Source: DASXHD01 sp036488725 (GTDB lineage: Bacteria > Myxococcota_A > Polyangia > Polyangiales > Polyangiaceae). Taken from it: DNA of 64,000 bases. The notes beneath the pieces were generated by a model. The model searched no databases. It had not been told where the DNA came from and saw nothing but the letters and a program-made list of their open reading frames with translations. Positions 33,076 to 41,520 of this stretch are shown in pieces. The DNA lies in NCBI GenBank assembly GCA_036488725.1, contig DASXHD010000018.1, forward strand, positions 30,511 through 94,510, in the 5' to 3' direction. Positions within the stretch are counted from its first letter, which is position 1. Each line of letters opens with the position of its first letter. The position numbers and the translations under genes were made by a program.

Positions 33076-34923
33076 TCACGCGTCGCCGCCGTCGCCGCCT
33101 TCGACTGGCAGCCCCAGCTGGCGCATCAAACGGAGCGCGTTCGAGCTCGTGACCACGCCTTCGCGCAGCTTGTAGTCGAAGCTCATCGCGTCGCCTTCGA
33201 CTTGCTCCTCGAAATGCACGTTGCGCGCGCCGGCGGCGAGCGGCCCGGACAAATCGGCGAGCGCCAAATCGTGCGTCGACACGGCGCCGAGCGCGCCGTG
33301 CTCGAGCAGCCACCCGATCGTCGCGCGCGCGCCGATGAGCCGTTCGCGCGCGTTGGTTCCGTAGAGCATCTCGTCGAGCAAAAACAAAACGCCAGGCCCG
33401 CGCGCAGCCATCTCGGTCACGAGCTTGAGACGCCGGAGCTCCGCGTAAAATTTCGACGCGCCCTCGGCGAGCGAGTCCGCCACGCGCATGCTCGTCGCGA
33501 GCCGCAAACGACCGAGCGAGAGCGACTCGGCGCAAACGGGCGCGCCCGCCGTCGCCATCGCCGCCGCGACGCCGATCGATCGCAAGAGCGTCGACTTCCC
33601 CGACATGTTCGACCCGGTCACGACGAGCGCCTGCCCCGCCTCGAGCGGACCGACGTCATTGCACACGCGCCTATCGCCCGGCACGAGCGGATGCCCGAGC
33701 GCGCGCGCGTCGAACCGAAATTCGTCCGAAATCTCCGGCCACGCGAACGCGGGAAAATCATGCGACAAGAGCCCGAAGCTCGCGAGCGCTTCGAGCGCGC
33801 CGTACGCGCGGAACCACTGCGCCGCCGACGCGCCATATTTTTTCCGCCACCGCTCGAGCGCGAGCACCGCGTGGAGCTCGAGCATGACGATCGGCGCGAT
33901 GAAGAGCCGAACGACGTCGTTCTGCGCCGAGTCGAGCGCGCTCGTCGGCCGCCGCAGCGCGCGCAGCCCCGCGCGACCCGACTCGATCTCTTTTTGAAGC
34001 GACGCGAGACGCGGATCGGCGAACCGCTCGGCGAGCGCCGCATCGAACGCCTCGACGAACGCGAGCGCTCCGCCCTCGTGCGCGACCACCGCCGACGCGA
34101 TGCGCCCGACGCGCGCGCGGACGACGACGCCCACGACCACCGCGACCGCGTACGGCGCCCACGTGAGCACCGAAGACCATCGCAGAATTTCGCCCGCGAC
34201 GATCGCGCCGATCGTCACGATCGGGAGGACCCAGGCGATCGCGACCCACAGCGCGCCGCCCACCGGCGGATCTTTCGCCTGCGCCCAAAGCTCGAACGCG
34301 ATCGCTTTGTCCGGCGCCTTCGACGCGCCGCTGCCGGCGACGAACAGCGCGCGCACGAGCTCCGGCTTTTTCGCCAGCGCTCGCGCCGCGCCCTGCCGCG
34401 CGCGGATCTCCTCGACCACCGGCGGATCGCTCGCCGCGAGCAACCACTCGCGCAGCGTGCGAAGGCCCGGCTGCGTGCGCACGAACGAGATGTGCGCGCA
34501 AACGCTCCCTTCGCCGATCATGTCGAGATCGCCCGCGTACGGATGATTCGCGACCGGCTCGCCGTCGATCGTGAGCGCCTCTTGCTGCTGCGGCCCCTTC
34601 TTGTCGACGCTTCGTCCGAGCGCGCGCTCGTGGAAGCGCGCGGCCGCGTCGCGGCGATCGCGCGCCCGGTCGACGCGCACGTGCACGAAGATGAGCACGA
34701 CGAAGAGCCCGATCGCGCCGAGCACGCCCCACCCCACGACCGGCGGCAAGAGGTGCAAGCCGACGGCGATCGCGAGCACGATGACGATCGCCACGCACAC
34801 GAGCCGAGTCATCCCGATCGCGCGCGACCGCGCTTCGAGCGCGGCGTACGCGATGCGCATCGCCGCGTGCTCGCGCTGATGCCACGCGCGAGGCTCCGCA
34901 GACGTGCGCGGGGGATCGGTCAC
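33076..34923 (-). CDS. Membrane-anchored MutS-like ATPase
   Basis: 615 residues from GTG 34923. The C-terminal third is the MutS ATPase domain: Walker A TGSNMSGKST (436-445), LFLLDEMLYGTN (Walker B, 513-524) and STHD (549-552). It lacks the mismatch-recognition and connector domains. Instead there are two TM helices near the N-terminus (about 41-59 and 61-82) and two more at about 226-244 and 252-270. It is therefore a membrane MutS-family protein, not MutS1; DNA binding is uncertain. It is coupled (GTGA) to the upstream winged-helix gene. Confidence 0.85.
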   Translation of the reverse strand: MTDPPRTSAEPRAWHQREHAAMRIAYAALEARSRAIGMTRLVCVAIVIVLAIAVGLHLLPPVVGWGVLGAIGLFVVLIFVHVRVDRARDRRDAAARFHERALGRSVDKKGPQQQEALTIDGEPVANHPYAGDLDMIGEGSVCAHISFVRTQPGLRTLREWLLAASDPPVVEEIRARQGAARALAKKPELVRALFVAGSGASKAPDKAIAFELWAQAKDPPVGGALWVAIAWVLPIVTIGAIVAGEILRWSSVLTWAPYAVAVVVGVVVRARVGRIASAVVAHEGGALAFVEAFDAALAERFADPRLASLQKEIESGRAGLRALRRPTSALDSAQNDVVRLFIAPIVMLELHAVLALERWRKKYGASAAQWFRAYGALEALASFGLLSHDFPAFAWPEISDEFRFDARALGHPLVPGDRRVCNDVGPLEAGQALVVTGSNMSGKSTLLRSIGVAAAMATAGAPVCAESLSLGRLRLATSMRVADSLAEGASKFYAELRRLKLVTEMAARGPGVLFLLDEMLYGTNARERLIGARATIGWLLEHGALGAVSTHDLALADLSGPLAAGARNVHFEEQVEGDAMSFDYKLREGVVTSSNALRLMRQLGLPVEGGDGGDA

Positions 34924-35189
34924 GCCGCCGACCGCGTCCGCGCCGCGACACGCTTCGCGCGCGCCGGCTCGAGGCTCGCGACTGCTACGGCGAGACCGGC
35001 GAACGTGAGACGCGCATCGCGCGCCGAGCGAACGAGCCCATCGCGCGCGAGCGCCGCGAGCGCTTCATCGAGCTCGGCGTCGGTGCAGTCGACGCGCACG
35101 AGCAGCGCCTCGCGGCTGGGAGAACGACGGTGCCGCGCGCAGCGGAGCGACGCGCGCAAAACAGCGAGAGAAATGTGTTTTTGGCTCAT
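34920..35189 (-). CDS. Small winged-helix-like protein
   Basis: 89 residues from ATG 35189. SLAVLRASLRCARHRRSPSREALLVRV, then DAELDEALAALARDGLV and RLTFAGLAVA, match a winged-helix layout (helix, recognition helix, wing). The Arg-rich tail is unusual. It overlaps the MutS-like gene by 4 bp. A 15-bp palindrome adjoins its -10, so autoregulation is plausible. Distant assignment; no family named. Confidence 0.6.
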   Translation of the reverse strand: MSQKHISLAVLRASLRCARHRRSPSREALLVRVDCTDAELDEALAALARDGLVRSARDARLTFAGLAVAVASLEPARAKRVAARTRSAA

Positions 35190-35196
35190 GCACCGC

Positions 35197-35217
35197 ACGT
35201 TAGTTCAGGTACTGAAC
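35197..35217 (-). promoter_or_regulatory. -10 element plus palindromic operator candidate
   Basis: On the minus strand TAACGT (35197-35202) ends 7 nt before the winged-helix start. Directly upstream GTTCAG-N3-CTGAAC (35203-35217) is a perfect 6+6 inverted repeat lying where the -35/-10 spacer would be. A repressor binding there would block the promoter. Confidence 0.5.
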
Positions 35218-35236
35218 GCATTCCCAGTTTTCGGCA

Positions 35237-35276
35237 CAAAAAAAGAAACTGCCGGGAGGTTTTCACCGCCCGGCAG
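35237..35276 (-). terminator. Rho-independent terminator
   Basis: Minus strand: CTGCCGGG (35276-35269) pairs with CCCGGCAG (35256-35249) around a 12-nt loop, followed by TTTCTTTTTTT. It ends the DUF4352-like lipoprotein transcript and is the clearest intrinsic terminator in the window. Confidence 0.88.
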
Positions 35277-35288
35277 CTCGTTCGTCAA

Positions 35289-35310
35289 GATCGTTCGGAT
35301 CCGAACGATC
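35289..35310. repeat. 22-bp perfect palindrome
   Basis: The half GATCGTTCGGA is mirrored exactly around 35299/35300. It covers the last base pairs of the lipoprotein gene (stop at 35309-35311) and lies 13 bp before the terminator stem. It could extend the terminator or be a protein-binding site. Confidence 0.75.
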
Positions 35311-35851
35311 ACATCCCGAGGTCGACGTTCTTCTTGTCGCCGAGGAGGCTGAAGCCGTGGACCTGGAACTTGAGGGTCTTCGCGTCCGCGGGGACTTCGA
35401 TGACCGTCCAGTATTCCTTCGGCATGCTCGGCTGGAGCGTGTCGAGGCCGATGGTCTTCGCCTTCGCCGGAACGTAGAAGCTCTCCATGTCGATCGGTCC
35501 GAACTCGCGGCCCTTGTCGTCGACGATCTTCGGGCGGTCGAGGAGCATCTCTTCCTTCTTGCCCTTGTTGGTGACCTTGTAGTGGACCTGAATGAAGCGG
35601 CCCTCGGTCTTCTTCTCCTCCTCGTTGAACTCGGAGTTGCTCTTGATCGATTTGCCGGCGTCCTTCGCCTCGATGACGATCCACTCGGAGTCGTCGAACG
35701 TGACGGTCTCACCCATTTTGGCGGTGCCCGTCGAGCTCGAGCTTCCGTGCGATCCGCCCTTGCAAGCGACCAGCCCCACCAACAGAACGAGCATCGCCCC
35801 AAAAACCTGCGCAACCTCGAACCATCGCTTGCGACCCAACCCGACCTTCAT
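35309..35851 (-). CDS. DUF4352-like lipoprotein
   Basis: 180 residues. The signal has lipobox LVAC at about residue 30. After a Ser/Gly linker, residues 45-180 form an all-beta domain with GETVTFDDSEWIVIEAKDAG, RFIQVHYKVTNKG and MLLDRPKIVDDKGREFGP, the pattern of DUF4352/telokin-like extracellular domains. AAAGGGA about 9 nt upstream gives a normal leader, unlike most neighbours. Followed by a palindrome and a strong terminator, so it is monocistronic. Function unknown; the family is often secreted or surface-bound. Confidence 0.8.
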   Translation of the reverse strand: MKVGLGRKRWFEVAQVFGAMLVLLVGLVACKGGSHGSSSSTGTAKMGETVTFDDSEWIVIEAKDAGKSIKSNSEFNEEEKKTEGRFIQVHYKVTNKGKKEEMLLDRPKIVDDKGREFGPIDMESFYVPAKAKTIGLDTLQPSMPKEYWTVIEVPADAKTLKFQVHGFSLLGDKKNVDLGM

Positions 35852-35894
35852 GTGAGATCCCTTTCTTTCGACCTAGCCACGTAGACTCGGCGCA

Positions 35895-35915
35895 TGGGAC
35901 AGCCACTCTGTCCCA
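35895..35915. repeat. Inverted repeat TGGGACAG-N5-CTGTCCCA
   Basis: Perfect 8-bp arms (35895-35902 and 35908-35915) lie 44 bp upstream of the DUF4352-like lipoprotein start and 35 bp past the end of the prolyl oligopeptidase gene. It could be an operator for the first or a terminator hairpin for the second; no T-tract follows. Confidence 0.6.
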
Positions 35916-35949
35916 CTGTCAAGCATGCCCGCCGCCCAGCCTCGGTTGT

Positions 35950-37920
35950 TTACGCGCCGGCGGCGGCTTTCTTCCCAGTGTGCGCGAGGATGAACGCCAG
36001 CTCGGCCGCGACTTGGTCGGCGACCTTCGCGGTGGGCTTGCCCATGCCGTGCCCGGCTTTCGTTTCGACGCGGAGGAGCACGGGGTTGCCGGACGTCGTG
36101 AGCGCAGCGAGGGTCGCGGCCATTTTTCGCGCGTGCATCGGGTCGACCCGCGAGTCGCTCTCGGCGGTCCAAAGCAGCATCGCGGGGTAAACGGCGGGCT
36201 TCGCCCGGTGGAGCGGCGAATAGTTGTAAAGTACACGGAATGCCGCTTCCTCGTCGGGCGAGCCGTATTCGGGCAACCAGAACGCGCCGAGACGAAACAG
36301 GTGGTAACGGAGCATGTCGGCGAGCGGGACGAGCGAGACGCCGGCGGCGAAGAGCTCAGGGCGCTGGACGACCGCGGCGTTCACGAGGAGGCCGCCGTTC
36401 GAGCCGCCGAGGGCGGCGAGCCGCGACGTGGTCGTGAGGCCCGAGGCGACGAGCTCCTCGGCGCACGCGAAGTAATCGTCGAAGACGTTTTGTTTGTTCT
36501 CGAGCATGCCGGCGCGGTGCCACGCTTCGCCGTACTCGCCGCCGCCGCGCAAGACCGCCGAAGCGAACACGCCGCCGCGCTCGACGAACGCGAGCGCGCG
36601 CGAGCTGAAGGCCGGCGTTTGGTTCACGTTGAAGCCGCCGTAGCCGTAGAGAATCGCCGGCGCCGGGAGCTCGCTCTCGCGTTTGCGGACGACGAAGAGC
36701 GGCACGCGCGTTCCGTCACGGCTCTCGGCGAAGCGACGCTCGACCGAAATCTGCGACGCGTCCGGCGCCCGCGCGACGCGAGCCCACGGCTCGAGCGCGT
36801 CGCCCCGCAGCTTCCACGCGCCGAGCGGGACGACGAACGACGTGAAGCCCACGTAGACGTCGTCGTCGTCGGGCGAAGAGGAGACCGACGCGCTTCCGAT
36901 CGAAGGGAGCGCGATCTCGCGGCCGCCTTTCTCGACGAGAACCGACGAGGCGTCGCGGAGGTAGGACGCGACGATGCGATTCTTGGTCACGGCGACGCCG
37001 GTCAAGACGTCGCTCGTCTCGGGCAAGATCTCGCGCCAGCTCGCGCGCGATGGGCTCTCCCAGGGAACGGCGAAGAGGCGATAGCGCGGCGCGCCGCTGT
37101 TGGTCATCACGTAGAGCGCGTCGCGTCGCGCGATGGGCTCGAAGAGCGCTTCCTCGCCGGTCGCGATCGGCGCGAGCGCGCGCCGGTGGGGATCGCGCAG
37201 ATCGCGCAAATAGAGCTCGTTTTTGGACCATCCCTGCTGCACGACGACGACGAGCCAGCGTCCGCACGGCGAGACGATCGGCTGCGGCAGATCGGTTTTG
37301 TCGCGACCCTCGCCGAAGATCAGCGGGTCGTCTTTCGAGTCGCGGCCGATTTCGTGGAAGTAGAGGCGCGCGTCGTACGGGCCGCCGTGGTGCCGCGTGT
37401 AGAAGAAGCTCGACTCGCTCGTCCACGCGACGACGCAGTGTTGCGTCTCTTCGATGCGGCATTCGAGGTCGAGGCCGGTCTCGACGTCGCGCACGAAGAG
37501 CACGCTCTGCTCGCTGCCTTCGCTGCTCTTGCCCCACGCGACGCGGGTGCCTCCGGGCGACGGGTACCACCAGTCGATCGCGTCGGTCGCGTCGGGCGAG
37601 AGCGTCTCGGCATCGAGCAGCACGCGCTCGCGGCCGTCGCTCTCTCGCACCATGAGCTTCGGCTGCTGCGCGGCGCCTTCGCGACGCATGTAGAATGCAC
37701 GCTTTCCGGCGATGAACGGCGTCTCGCAAAAACCCGTCTCGAGGAGCGCGGCGACGCGCGCGCGGAGGGCCGGCAGATCCGGGAGGCGCGCGAGGTAATC
37801 GTCGGTCGCGCGGTTCTGGGCATCTTGCCACGCGCGTGTCTCGGCGGACTCTTCCTCGAGCCAGCGCCACGGATCCTCCACGACGACGCCGAATTTTTCC
37901 TCGCGGCTTCCTTTGCCCAC
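35950..37920 (-). CDS. Prolyl oligopeptidase (S9A)
   Basis: 656 residues from GTG 37920. N-terminal EDPWRWLEEE starts the family, a seven-bladed propeller follows, and the alpha/beta-hydrolase domain carries the triad: Ser in GGSNGGLL, Asp in AESDSRVD, His in KAGHGMG. It cleaves short peptides after proline. No signal peptide is seen, so it is cytoplasmic. It is divergent from surE with only 22 bp between starts. Confidence 0.93.
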   Translation of the reverse strand: MGKGSREEKFGVVVEDPWRWLEEESAETRAWQDAQNRATDDYLARLPDLPALRARVAALLETGFCETPFIAGKRAFYMRREGAAQQPKLMVRESDGRERVLLDAETLSPDATDAIDWWYPSPGGTRVAWGKSSEGSEQSVLFVRDVETGLDLECRIEETQHCVVAWTSESSFFYTRHHGGPYDARLYFHEIGRDSKDDPLIFGEGRDKTDLPQPIVSPCGRWLVVVVQQGWSKNELYLRDLRDPHRRALAPIATGEEALFEPIARRDALYVMTNSGAPRYRLFAVPWESPSRASWREILPETSDVLTGVAVTKNRIVASYLRDASSVLVEKGGREIALPSIGSASVSSSPDDDDVYVGFTSFVVPLGAWKLRGDALEPWARVARAPDASQISVERRFAESRDGTRVPLFVVRKRESELPAPAILYGYGGFNVNQTPAFSSRALAFVERGGVFASAVLRGGGEYGEAWHRAGMLENKQNVFDDYFACAEELVASGLTTTSRLAALGGSNGGLLVNAAVVQRPELFAAGVSLVPLADMLRYHLFRLGAFWLPEYGSPDEEAAFRVLYNYSPLHRAKPAVYPAMLLWTAESDSRVDPMHARKMAATLAALTTSGNPVLLRVETKAGHGMGKPTAKVADQVAAELAFILAHTGKKAAAGA

Positions 37921-37926
37921 GCATCC

Positions 37927-37932
37927 AAGCTA
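37927..37932 (-). promoter_or_regulatory. Candidate -10 hexamer TAGCTT
   Basis: On the minus strand TAGCTT ends 6 nt before the prolyl oligopeptidase GTG. The same bases are part of AAGCT-N5-AGCTT (37927-37941), an inverted repeat filling the surE/oligopeptidase gap. Confidence 0.35.
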
Positions 37933-37942
37933 CACGAGCTTC

Positions 37943-38665
37943 ATGCTCATCCTCCTCGCGAACGACGACGGCTTCGGCCGCCGCGGGATTCGCGCGATGC
38001 AGGCTGCGCTCGCCGCGATGGGCGAGGTCATCATCGTCGCGCCCGAGCTCGAGCAGAGCGCCACGAGCCACTCGCTCAGCCTGCACCGGCCGCTGCGCGT
38101 TCGAAAAGTCGAGGAGCGCGTCTACGCGATCGACGGGACGCCCGCGGACTGCATTTATGTAGCGCTCCACCACCCGAAGATCTTGCCGCACCGGCCGGAC
38201 CTGGTCGTGTCGGGTTTGAATCACGGGCTCAACCTCGGGCAGGACGTTTTTTATTCGGGCACCGTGGCCGCGGCGCGCGAGGCGGCGCTTCGGGGCATTC
38301 CGGCGATCGCCGCGAGCGCGGCGCGCGGCGTCGATCGCGAGCTCGCGTGCGGCGCGATCGCCGAGCTCGCGAAGCGTTTGCTCGCGGCAAAAAAGCCGAT
38401 GCTCCTCAACGTGAATTTTCCGCCGAATTGGGCCGGCGCGATGCGCGTCGCGCGCGTCGGGTTCCGCGCTTACGAGGAGCTCGTCGACTTGCGCAAAGAC
38501 CCGCGCGGGCGCGATTACCTCTGGATCGGCGGCTCCGGCGTCCACCACGACCCCGACCCCGGCAGCGACACCGCAGCGCACGACGAAGGCGTCGCCTCGG
38601 TCACGCCGCTCCGCCTCGATTTGACGGCCGAGGCCGAGCTCGAGCGCGCCGCCGAGCTGATATAA
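37943..38665 (+). CDS. surE: 5'-nucleotidase SurE
   Basis: 240 residues from ATG 37943. Metal-dependent nucleoside monophosphate phosphatase. Seen: LLANDDGFGRRGI (metal-binding Asp pair), SATSHSLSL, IDGTPADCIYVAL, SGLNHGLNLGQDVFYSGTVAAAREA. These are the full SurE signatures. It is followed after 15 bp by apt, a purine salvage gene, which fits a nucleotide-recycling unit. Confidence 0.94.
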   Translation: MLILLANDDGFGRRGIRAMQAALAAMGEVIIVAPELEQSATSHSLSLHRPLRVRKVEERVYAIDGTPADCIYVALHHPKILPHRPDLVVSGLNHGLNLGQDVFYSGTVAAAREAALRGIPAIAASAARGVDRELACGAIAELAKRLLAAKKPMLLNVNFPPNWAGAMRVARVGFRAYEELVDLRKDPRGRDYLWIGGSGVHHDPDPGSDTAAHDEGVASVTPLRLDLTAEAELERAAELI

Positions 38666-38680
38666 GGACCAGGAAAAACG

Positions 38681-39328
38681 ATGCCCTCGAAACCGAAGAC
38701 CCGCCCGCCGCTCCTCGCACGCCGCACGAAGCGATTGCCGATGCGGCACGCGAAGAAAAAAAGTGCGGTGCGCGAAGAGCCGGCGCCGGCGGTTCGCCAA
38801 GTCGAAAGCGCGGTCGACTACGCGCGCGGCGTCATTCGTGACGTTCCGGATTTTCCGAAGCCCGGCATCCTCTTCAAGGACATCACGCCGCTGCTGGCCT
38901 CGCCGCGCGCGTTTCACATCGTTCTCGACTCGCTCGCCGAGCGGTTCATCGGCGAGCACATCGACGTCGTCGTCGGCGTCGAGGCGCGCGGGTTCGTCTT
39001 CGGCGGCGCGCTGGCCGCGCGTCTCAACGCGAGCTTCGTCCCGGCGCGCAAACCGGGAAAGCTCCCGTCGGCGATCGATCGCGTGACGTACGACACCGAA
39101 TACTCGACCGCCGAGCTCCAGATGCACAAGGACTCGATCCCCGAGGAGTCGCATTGCATCGTGGTGGACGATCTACTTGCCACCGGTGGCACCGCGAAGG
39201 CCGCCGCCGAGCTCGTTCGCATGCAAGGCGGTTACGTCGTCGCGTTCGCCTTCGTCATCGAGCTCGGTTTCCTGAACGGGCGCGAAAAGCTCCTCCCGGT
39301 GCGGGTGGAGACGGTGCTGAAATACTGA
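38681..39328 (+). CDS. apt: Adenine phosphoribosyltransferase
   Basis: 215 residues from ATG 38681, with AGGA 6 nt upstream. It converts adenine and PRPP to AMP. Seen: VPDFPKPGILFKDITPLL, GVEARGFVFGGALA, RKPGKLP and the PRPP-binding CIVVDDLLATGGTA. The protein has about 45 extra N-terminal residues rich in Lys/Arg/Pro before the usual start; an internal in-frame ATG (PMRHAKKK) exists, so the true start may be later. Probably co-transcribed with surE. Confidence 0.94.
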   Translation: MPSKPKTRPPLLARRTKRLPMRHAKKKSAVREEPAPAVRQVESAVDYARGVIRDVPDFPKPGILFKDITPLLASPRAFHIVLDSLAERFIGEHIDVVVGVEARGFVFGGALAARLNASFVPARKPGKLPSAIDRVTYDTEYSTAELQMHKDSIPEESHCIVVDDLLATGGTAKAAAELVRMQGGYVVAFAFVIELGFLNGREKLLPVRVETVLKY

Positions 39329-39377
39329 GCATGTTCCCCTTGGCATTTCGCGCGAAGCGCAGGATCATCCCCTCCGA

Positions 39378-40919
39378 ATGACGCAGGGCGCAGCAGCGGC
39401 GGCTCCTCGCGCTTCGGCTTCGAAGGTCGCGAAGTGGCTCGTGGACAAGGGCCGGGCGGACGACGCCGTCTCGGTGCTCAGCGCGTGGGCCGCCTCGGGC
39501 CCCAACGACGCCGACGGACAAAAGCTCCTCGCCGGCGCGCTCCGCATCAACCCGGCCTCGCCGCTCGCGAAGGCCGCGTTCGCGCGCATGGAAGGTCTGC
39601 AAGGCGACTTCGGCGATCTCGAGCGCGCGATGCAGCAGTGGACGCCCGACGCGCTCGCGAAGCTCGAACGCGAGATGAGCCAGCCGAGCTTCAATCGCGC
39701 TCAAGTCGGCTTCAACAACAACGTCAAATACCGAGACCAAGTCTTCCACATCCAGACGGAGGACTCGGGCCTCAACAAGCCGCACATCATCACGCACCTC
39801 TTCGCCGACGGTGGGCGCGTCATCAAGAGTCACAAGCGGACTTACGCCGACCAGGTGAGCCGGAGCGACATCGCGCTCTACGTTCGCGGCCTCATGAAGG
39901 GGCAGCAGATGGAGATGATCATCTCGCTGCGCGACGGAAAGTTCGACGACATCATCGAGGGGCGCGCCGTCGGCGGCATGGCGGTGCTCACCGACGCGCC
40001 GAACGTCGACATCAAGCACATCAAGAAGAAGAGCGCCGAGGCTGCTGCACCGAAAGAGCTTTCGGTGAAGGTGCAGGGCGCACCGCCGTCGATTCCGCAG
40101 CGGACTTCGCAGCCGCAAATTCAGGCTCAGCGCGCGCCGACGCCGTCCAAGCCGGCGATTCCGGCACCGCCAACACCATCCGCGCGGCCGCCGCTTCCGT
40201 CGTCGCACGAGCCGGTGCCGCTCGTTCGTCCCGCCGAGGCCGAGGCGGTGCCGCTCGTTCGTCCGCCGAAGCTTCGCTTTCGTTTGCACGTGCTCCGCAG
40301 CTTGTGGGGCGGGCCGGACGTCTACGAGCCGGTCGGCGACGAGGTCATCCTCGGCATCAAGGGCGGCATCTCGCTCGCGGGCGAGCGGTTCTGTCATCCG
40401 AGCGAAGCCATCGTTCGCTGGAAGAACGGCTCGCTCATGCTCGAAGACTTCGAGGGCGGAAACGGCGTGTTCTTGCGGGTTCGGAGGCCTGTCGAGGTCG
40501 AGCCGGGCGACGAGTTCATCGTCGGCGACGAGCTCCTTCGCATCGAAAAAAATCCGACCGCCGACGACGAGCCGGATCCCGAGCCGACGTATTTCTATTC
40601 GTCGCCGAAGTGGCCGTCGGCGTTTCGCGTCGTTCAAATCTTCGAGGGCGGCTCGCACGGCGCGTGCGTCGTCGCGCGCGGCACGACGCTCCAAGTCGGA
40701 AGCGCGGTTGGCGATCTCGTCTTCCCGAACGATCCGCTCGTCTCCGAGCAGCACTGTTACATCGAAGAGCAAGCGGGCTCGATCGTCCTCACCGATTTGC
40801 AGTCGCGCACCGGCGTTTTCGTCCGCGTGAAGGGCGAAGAGCGGCTCGACCACGGCGATCAAATCATCGTCGGCCGCACGCGCCTCGCGATCGATTTGTC
40901 GCCGTCGGGCCTCGGCTGA
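39378..40919 (+). CDS. Double-FHA-domain protein
   Basis: 513 residues. N-terminal region (1-90) is TPR-like helical (VAKWLVDKGRADDAVSVLSAW). Residues 110-215 form a compact domain (NVKYRDQVFHIQTEDSG...KSHKRTYADQVS) that I do not recognise by name. A Pro-rich linker follows, then two FHA-like domains at about 305-390 (VILGIKGGISLAGERFCHPSEAIVRWKNG) and 410-510 (LQVGSAVGDLVFPNDPLVSEQHCYIEE...SRTGVFVRV). FHA domains bind phosphothreonine, so this is a candidate reader for the kinases in the window. Confidence 0.82.
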   Translation: MTQGAAAAAPRASASKVAKWLVDKGRADDAVSVLSAWAASGPNDADGQKLLAGALRINPASPLAKAAFARMEGLQGDFGDLERAMQQWTPDALAKLEREMSQPSFNRAQVGFNNNVKYRDQVFHIQTEDSGLNKPHIITHLFADGGRVIKSHKRTYADQVSRSDIALYVRGLMKGQQMEMIISLRDGKFDDIIEGRAVGGMAVLTDAPNVDIKHIKKKSAEAAAPKELSVKVQGAPPSIPQRTSQPQIQAQRAPTPSKPAIPAPPTPSARPPLPSSHEPVPLVRPAEAEAVPLVRPPKLRFRLHVLRSLWGGPDVYEPVGDEVILGIKGGISLAGERFCHPSEAIVRWKNGSLMLEDFEGGNGVFLRVRRPVEVEPGDEFIVGDELLRIEKNPTADDEPDPEPTYFYSSPKWPSAFRVVQIFEGGSHGACVVARGTTLQVGSAVGDLVFPNDPLVSEQHCYIEEQAGSIVLTDLQSRTGVFVRVKGEERLDHGDQIIVGRTRLAIDLSPSGLG

Positions 40920-40920
40920 A

Positions 40921-41520
40921 TCAAAACGTTTGGCCGCGCGGCTTGCGACGGCGACGTTCGTACGAACCAAAATCGACGCGATCGGCGCGTGGCGTCGCGG
41001 CGCCCAGCGCGACGCGGACGTGCTCGAGCGCGGCCCTCGTCAGGCGCGTGCTGTTCGCGGCGCACGCGTCGCGCGGCACGACGAGGTGGTAACCGCGCAT
41101 GTGAGCGTCGTGCGCCGTGAAGAGGACGCAGATGTTCGTCGCGAACCCGACGAGGACGAGCGTGTGCACGCCGAGGTGTCCCAAGAGCAAATCGAGCGGC
41201 GTCGCGTAAAACCCCGAGTGCTGCGGCTTCAAGACGAAGTAGTCGCCTTTCACTGGGCGAAGTCGATCGCACACGCGGCGTCCGGGGCGTTCGGCGCGAA
41301 CGGCTTCTTCCAACGTCGCTTCGAAGTCGGAGGTCCAGCGGCCGAAGTTGTCGTTGACGTAGACGACGGGCACGCCGCGTTTTCGCGCGCGCGCGAGGAG
41401 ACGCTCGATGACCGGCGCCGCGCGGGCGGCGGCGCGAATGAGTGACGCCGAGCCGGGAAAATCGAACGTATTGATCACGTCGATGAGCACGACCGCGACG
41501 TGACTTTGGCGCGCGCTCAC
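40921..41520 (-). CDS. Isochorismatase-family cysteine hydrolase
   Basis: 199 residues from GTG 41520 (GTGA overlap with the upstream lipoprotein). Catalytic triad visible: Asp in VVLIDVINTFDF, Lys in YFVLKPQHSGFYAT, Cys in VGFATNICVLFTAHDA. This family includes nicotinamidases and isochorismatases; the substrate is not evident. The DxxNxF opening rather than DxQxDF makes a classic nicotinamidase less likely. Confidence 0.88.
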   Translation of the reverse strand: MSARQSHVAVVLIDVINTFDFPGSASLIRAAARAAPVIERLLARARKRGVPVVYVNDNFGRWTSDFEATLEEAVRAERPGRRVCDRLRPVKGDYFVLKPQHSGFYATPLDLLLGHLGVHTLVLVGFATNICVLFTAHDAHMRGYHLVVPRDACAANSTRLTRAALEHVRVALGAATPRADRVDFGSYERRRRKPRGQTF

